From contig DXDC01000081.1 in the NCBI GenBank assembly GCA_019115685.1, forward strand, positions 1 through 9,023: a stretch of 9,023 nucleotides of DNA, given 5' to 3'. Positions 7,136-9,023 of the stretch are shown here, one piece after another. The number at the start of each line of letters is the position of its first letter. The stretch's first letter is position 1. The DNA is from Candidatus Agrococcus pullicola (GTDB taxonomy: Bacteria > Actinomycetota > Actinomycetes > Actinomycetales > Microbacteriaceae). Under the pieces are notes generated by a model, which saw nothing but the letters and a program-made list of their open reading frames with translations, had not been told where the DNA came from and did not search any database. The position numbers and the translations under genes are program-made.

Positions 7136-7158
7136 CTTAAAGTCTTTGTGACCATAAG
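7136..7158 (-). promoter_or_regulatory. Candidate NrtR operator (imperfect inverted repeat)
   Basis: On the minus strand CTTATGGTC and GACTTTAAG face each other across five bases; seven of nine positions are complementary. The element begins two bases after the predicted -10 box and covers the predicted transcription start, a typical repressor position. It lies 65 bases before the nrtR start and is AT-richer than its surroundings. The assignment to NrtR is inference from position and symmetry, not from a remembered consensus. Confidence 0.55.
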
Positions 7159-7160
7159 TG

Positions 7161-7190
7161 AGCCTACTCCGTGCAGTGCGCCGTAAACAA
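7161..7190 (-). promoter_or_regulatory. Candidate promoter of the nrtR-nadABC-nadS operon
   Basis: On the minus strand TTGTTT (7190-7185) serves as a -35 and TAGGCT (7166-7161) as a -10, separated by 18 bases. Transcription would start near 7154, giving a leader of about 85 bases before the nrtR GTG. Both boxes are acceptable actinobacterial housekeeping-type elements. With all downstream junctions overlapping, this is the only obvious promoter position for the operon. Confidence 0.5.
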
Positions 7191-7223
7191 GTCGACCCAG
7201 GGCGTCCGTGTCAGACTGGTCGC

Positions 7224-7517
7224 ATGCCGAGCTCGAGGTGACACCGTACGACTCCGAATGGCAGGTGTCTATCGTGTGTTACAAAGGGCGTGCAGGCAGC
7301 ACTGGGCGACCGTGTGCTCGAGATCGACCCCGTGGGATCAACTGCGGTGCCCGGTGCTGATCGTGCACGCGCGCTGGTGCCCGAAGTCCTTGCCCGTGTG
7401 ATCGGGGAAACCGCAATCGCAGCCAGGCGAACGGGCGAGTTCGACATCCTCGAACGGCGTTTCGGAGTACAAGTGGACGCGCAGGAACTCTGGCGTGATG
7501 GCCTCCCTTACCGGTAA
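7224..7517 (+). pseudogene. Decayed GrpB-family (UPF0157) gene remnant
   Basis: An ATG at 7224 opens a frame that stops after six codons, but one shifted frame (from about 7229) reads ELEVTPYDSEWQV and a second frame from 7290 reads QAALGDRVLEIDPVGSTAVPG. Together these match the start of GrpB/UPF0157 proteins, whose hallmark is a Tyr-Asp-x-x-Trp motif followed by ALGDR and VGSTAVPG. At least two frameshifts separate the pieces. After VGSTAVPG the expected AKPxIDI motif is replaced by unrelated sequence, and I find none of the later family motifs before the TAA at 7515-7517. The gene is therefore broken and probably lost its C-terminal half. It lies next to the NAD operon control region and has no detectable link to it. 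The right boundary is uncertain; only the part up to about 7353 is recognisable. Confidence 0.6.
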
Positions 7518-7726
7518 CGCGTACCGTGTGCTGCCGTACGTTCGTGACGCGCATCGACGCGCCCCGTATCCGGCGCTTGGCCATCAGGCACTCTTCTCGG
7601 GCTACCGGGATGCAACCCGGCGCCGCATAAGTGGGATAACCATAACTAGCAGCATGCGAATACTGCGATGCGGTTTCAACGGGTCCCTAGCGACACCGCA
7701 ATACTGTGACCGTGCCGGATGTCCGC
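7518..7726. other. Spacer with no recognisable gene
   Basis: No protein with recognisable motifs is found on either strand here. A small hairpin, CCGGG-N6-CCCGG, lies at 7605-7620 and could help end transcription from the metallo-hydrolase gene on the minus strand, though it lacks a T-tract. An AT-richer patch at 7626-7660 contains CATAAGTG, also present at 7153-7160. The region may be further debris of the broken GrpB-family gene. Confidence 0.4.
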
Positions 7727-8566
7727 CTACGTCAAGTCATCGAAGTCACCGCGCACCCAGGCAATGTGCCGCAGCGCAGCGTCTTGCACCAGTTCGTCCG
7801 CCCGGTCGGTGATGGCATTGCCGAAGTTCGACCAGATCTGCTTGAACTGCAGCTTCGAGAGCCCGTCTGCAATTCGCTGCGTCACGGCTCCTGACAGTGG
7901 GATCTTGTTCGGATAGCTGCGCAGGAAGGCGACGGTGCGGCGGTCGGGATTCACCATGACGGTGTCCCCCGCCAAGACGACTCCGGCACCGTCGGCCGCG
8001 TGCGGCAAATGCACGATGGCGCTGCCTGGGAAATGTCCGCCGAGTGTCCGCAACTCCAGCCCGCAGGCAAGCCGAAGTCGCCCATCCCACTCGCGCTGCG
8101 CGGGGTCGTGACGCTGCACCCACGCACGGTCTGCCGCGTGAAGCAGCACCGGGGCGCCGAGCGCTCTCGACCAGGTGACCTGAGCTCCGTACATGTGGGG
8201 ATGACTCGCCACGATCGCCAGGGTCGGCCCGAGTGAACGGATGAAATCTACCGTTGCACCATCGACAAGACCTATCGGATCCCAGAGCAGCACTCCGCCA
8301 TCGGTTCGCACGACCTGCATGGTCTGCCCGATGCCGACATCCTCTGCCGTCACACCCCACTGCTCCGGCCCCAGCTCGTCGATGCGCACCCGGGTGCTCC
8401 CCGCCAGCTCGGCCTGGGTAACCCATGCCTGCCCTGTCGCCGGAACATACTGGCGCTCGTCGTCGCAGATCGCGCAGCGCTCGGGCAGGCTCGATCGGTC
8501 GAAGCCGAATTCAACCGCGCAGGTCGCGCAGCTGATGAGCTCTGGTTCGAATGCGGTTGCAGCCAT
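7727..8566 (-). CDS. Metallo-beta-lactamase-fold hydrolase with N-terminal zinc-ribbon-like segment
   Basis: A 279-residue cytosolic protein. Residues 13-34 hold CATC and CAIC, two Cys-x2-Cys pairs (13/16 and 31/34) arranged like a zinc ribbon. The rest follows the metallo-beta-lactamase fold: a strand-rich start with WGVTAEDVGIG, ASHPHMYG (120-126) at the first metal motif, GGHFPGS with His178, LAGDTV with Asp201, and a helical C-terminus. The usual HxHxDH is reduced to HPHMYG (His122, His124), so the Asp-His pair for the second metal is absent; a single-metal or altered site is possible. The substrate cannot be named. The ATG at 8564-8566 is chosen over an in-frame ATG at 8590 because GGGAGGA lies four bases before it. 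It follows a NYN-type gene on the same strand with about 165 bases between, and may share its transcript. Confidence 0.85.
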   Translation of the reverse strand: MAATAFEPELISCATCAVEFGFDRSSLPERCAICDDERQYVPATGQAWVTQAELAGSTRVRIDELGPEQWGVTAEDVGIGQTMQVVRTDGGVLLWDPIGLVDGATVDFIRSLGPTLAIVASHPHMYGAQVTWSRALGAPVLLHAADRAWVQRHDPAQREWDGRLRLACGLELRTLGGHFPGSAIVHLPHAADGAGVVLAGDTVMVNPDRRTVAFLRSYPNKIPLSGAVTQRIADGLSKLQFKQIWSNFGNAITDRADELVQDAALRHIAWVRGDFDDLT

Positions 8567-8570
8567 GTGG

Positions 8571-8577
8571 TCCTCCC
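8571..8577 (-). promoter_or_regulatory. Ribosome binding site deciding the metallo-hydrolase start
   Basis: GGGAGGA on the minus strand stands four bases before the ATG at 8564-8566. It lies inside the longer open frame that begins at 8590, which argues that the first eight codons of that frame are not translated. Confidence 0.7.
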
Positions 8578-8596
8578 TTTTGTCAGTCATCGGGCC

Positions 8597-8626
8597 CGGC
8601 GCTCAGCGCGCCGCCCCGGAGGCGGC
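8597..8626. repeat. Two overlapping GC-rich hairpins
   Basis: CGGCGC-N5-GCGCCG (8597-8613) and GCCGCC-N5-GGCGGC (8610-8626) are each perfect six-pair hairpins, sharing four bases so only one can form fully at a time. They lie between the NYN-type gene and the metallo-hydrolase gene. No T-tract follows on the minus strand, so an intrinsic terminator is uncertain; partial transcription attenuation is possible. Confidence 0.35.
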
Positions 8627-8734
8627 TGTGCTTCCGAGCCCGTTCATCGGCCCGGGGTCGTGCGAGGCGGTTCGTTCAGGCGCATCGGCTCCCGCATTTG
8701 CGCTTGCATCACGAAGAGTTGCTTCACCGGTCAT
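8603..8734 (-). CDS. Possible 43-residue small protein, unknown
   Basis: A 43-codon frame starts at an ATG whose last base pair overlaps the NYN-type stop as ATGA, the typical signature of translational coupling, and ends with TGA at 8603-8605. The product is Ala/Gly/Ser-rich, with a few charged residues near the start (MTGEATLRDAS) and no hydrophobic segment, cysteine or known motif; it would be disordered. No clear ribosome site precedes it. It could be a genuine coupled small protein, a leftover of a longer C-terminal tail of the NYN protein, or a chance frame in GC-rich DNA. Confidence 0.35.
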   Translation of the reverse strand: MTGEATLRDASANAGADAPERTASHDPGPMNGLGSTAASGAAR

Positions 8735-9023
8735 GGATCAACGCCGTCGAGTTTCCCCAGCAGCCACCGGGCGCCTTCAACGGATGCACCGAGCGCGCGG
8801 ATGCGCTCGCTCAATGCTCGATCACTCGTGACGACGGTGACGGCCCGACCCCGCTCGACGAGCGCCTCGGATTGTCGTACGATCTCGTCGTCACCGGATC
8901 CCGGCGCCGAGACCACCTGCACCGCGATGGACAGCTGCTCGACGCCGCGAGCCTTCCCTTCAACCACAAGGCTCAGCTCGGGGTACCAGCGGCCCTCCGA
9001 CAGCCCGAGAGCGGCCGCGTCCA
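8731..9023 (-). CDS. NYN/PIN-like domain protein, C-terminal part (runs off window)
   Basis: The last 96 residues of a protein whose start lies beyond the window. The segment contains GSGDDEIVRQSEALVERG followed by VTVVTSDRALSERIRALGAS and a final WLLGKL. The DD acids, the strand ending in TSD, then a helix with arginines and the GA pair are typical of the C-terminal half of NYN-domain (YacP-like, PIN-fold) proteins, which are metal-dependent RNA nucleases or RNA-binding relatives. The upstream residues (GRWYPELSLVVEGKARG) fit the strand-helix part of the same domain, without the first catalytic aspartate, which would be outside the window. Its stop overlaps the ATG of a 43-codon frame. Family assignment is by motif memory; the RNA target is unknown. 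Confidence 0.7.
   Translation of the reverse strand, partial: DAAALGLSEGRWYPELSLVVEGKARGVEQLSIAVQVVSAPGSGDDEIVRQSEALVERGRAVTVVTSDRALSERIRALGASVEGARWLLGKLDGVDP

Noticed and set aside
7508..7517. Perfect 10-bp palindrome TTACCGGTAA
   Set aside because: It is a short self-complementary string without spacing, inside gene debris and far from any promoter; not enough to call a site.
7211..7584. Two minus-strand frames (7211-7447 and 7279-7584) opposite the GrpB remnant
   Set aside because: Their composition is Arg/Pro/Ser-rich and no motif is present, while the plus strand carries recognisable GrpB pieces.
7605..7620. Hairpin CCGGG-N6-CCCGG as terminator of the metallo-hydrolase gene
   Set aside because: It has only five stem pairs, no T-tract and lies about 107 bases past the stop; noted only within the spacer entry.
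8567..8590. Upstream start (ATG at 8588-8590) for the metallo-hydrolase
   Set aside because: The strong GGGAGGA sits inside this extension directly before the second ATG, so the shorter start is preferred.
1..9023. tRNA, rRNA, CRISPR array, transposase, riboswitch or attachment site
   Set aside because: I looked for cloverleaf-like ends, regularly spaced repeats, transposase motifs and terminal repeats on both strands and saw none that hold up.

Overview
The window is GC-rich, uses GTG as well as ATG starts, and has densely overlapping genes. Its core is a de novo NAD operon led by a Nudix-type regulator, an arrangement known from Actinobacteria (corynebacteria, mycobacteria). I read it as a chromosomal segment of a high-GC actinobacterium, possibly Microbacteriaceae-like; the family is inference. 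No tRNA, rRNA, CRISPR array, insertion sequence or phage gene was seen.

Layout. 1-505 (minus): N-terminal part of a secreted protein that runs off the window. 506-877: non-coding spacer with a perfect 8-bp inverted repeat (738-760) and two smaller hairpins. 878-1345 (plus): small four-helix membrane protein of unknown role, overlapping the end of nadS tail to tail. 1335-7070 (minus): a five-gene operon, transcribed in the order nrtR, nadA, nadB, nadC, nadS, in which every junction overlaps (4, 4, 23 and 8 nt). 7071-7200: its leader and a probable promoter with an operator-like inverted repeat (7136-7158) just downstream of the -10. 7201-7726: a gene-poor stretch with a recognisable but frameshifted GrpB-family (UPF0157) remnant and otherwise nothing identifiable. 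7727-9023 (minus): a metallo-beta-lactamase-fold hydrolase with an N-terminal four-cysteine zinc-ribbon-like segment, a possible 43-codon ORF, and the C-terminal part of a NYN/PIN-like nuclease-family protein cut by the window end.

How the genes work together. NadB oxidises L-aspartate to iminoaspartate. NadA, a [4Fe-4S] enzyme, condenses this with dihydroxyacetone phosphate to quinolinate. NadC converts quinolinate plus PRPP to nicotinate mononucleotide. NadS, a cysteine desulfurase, plausibly supplies sulfur for the NadA cluster. NrtR, whose Nudix box has lost its catalytic glutamates, is the likely NAD/ADP-ribose-responsive repressor. Because nrtR is the first gene and the candidate operator lies over the predicted transcription start, the operon is probably autoregulated. 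The membrane, secreted, metallo-hydrolase and NYN genes show no clear functional link to NAD synthesis.

I see no wholly new system. The items most worth a second look are the operator-promoter arrangement, the degenerate Nudix box, the 738-760 palindrome, the zinc-ribbon metallo-hydrolase with its altered metal motif, and the ATGA-coupled small ORF.
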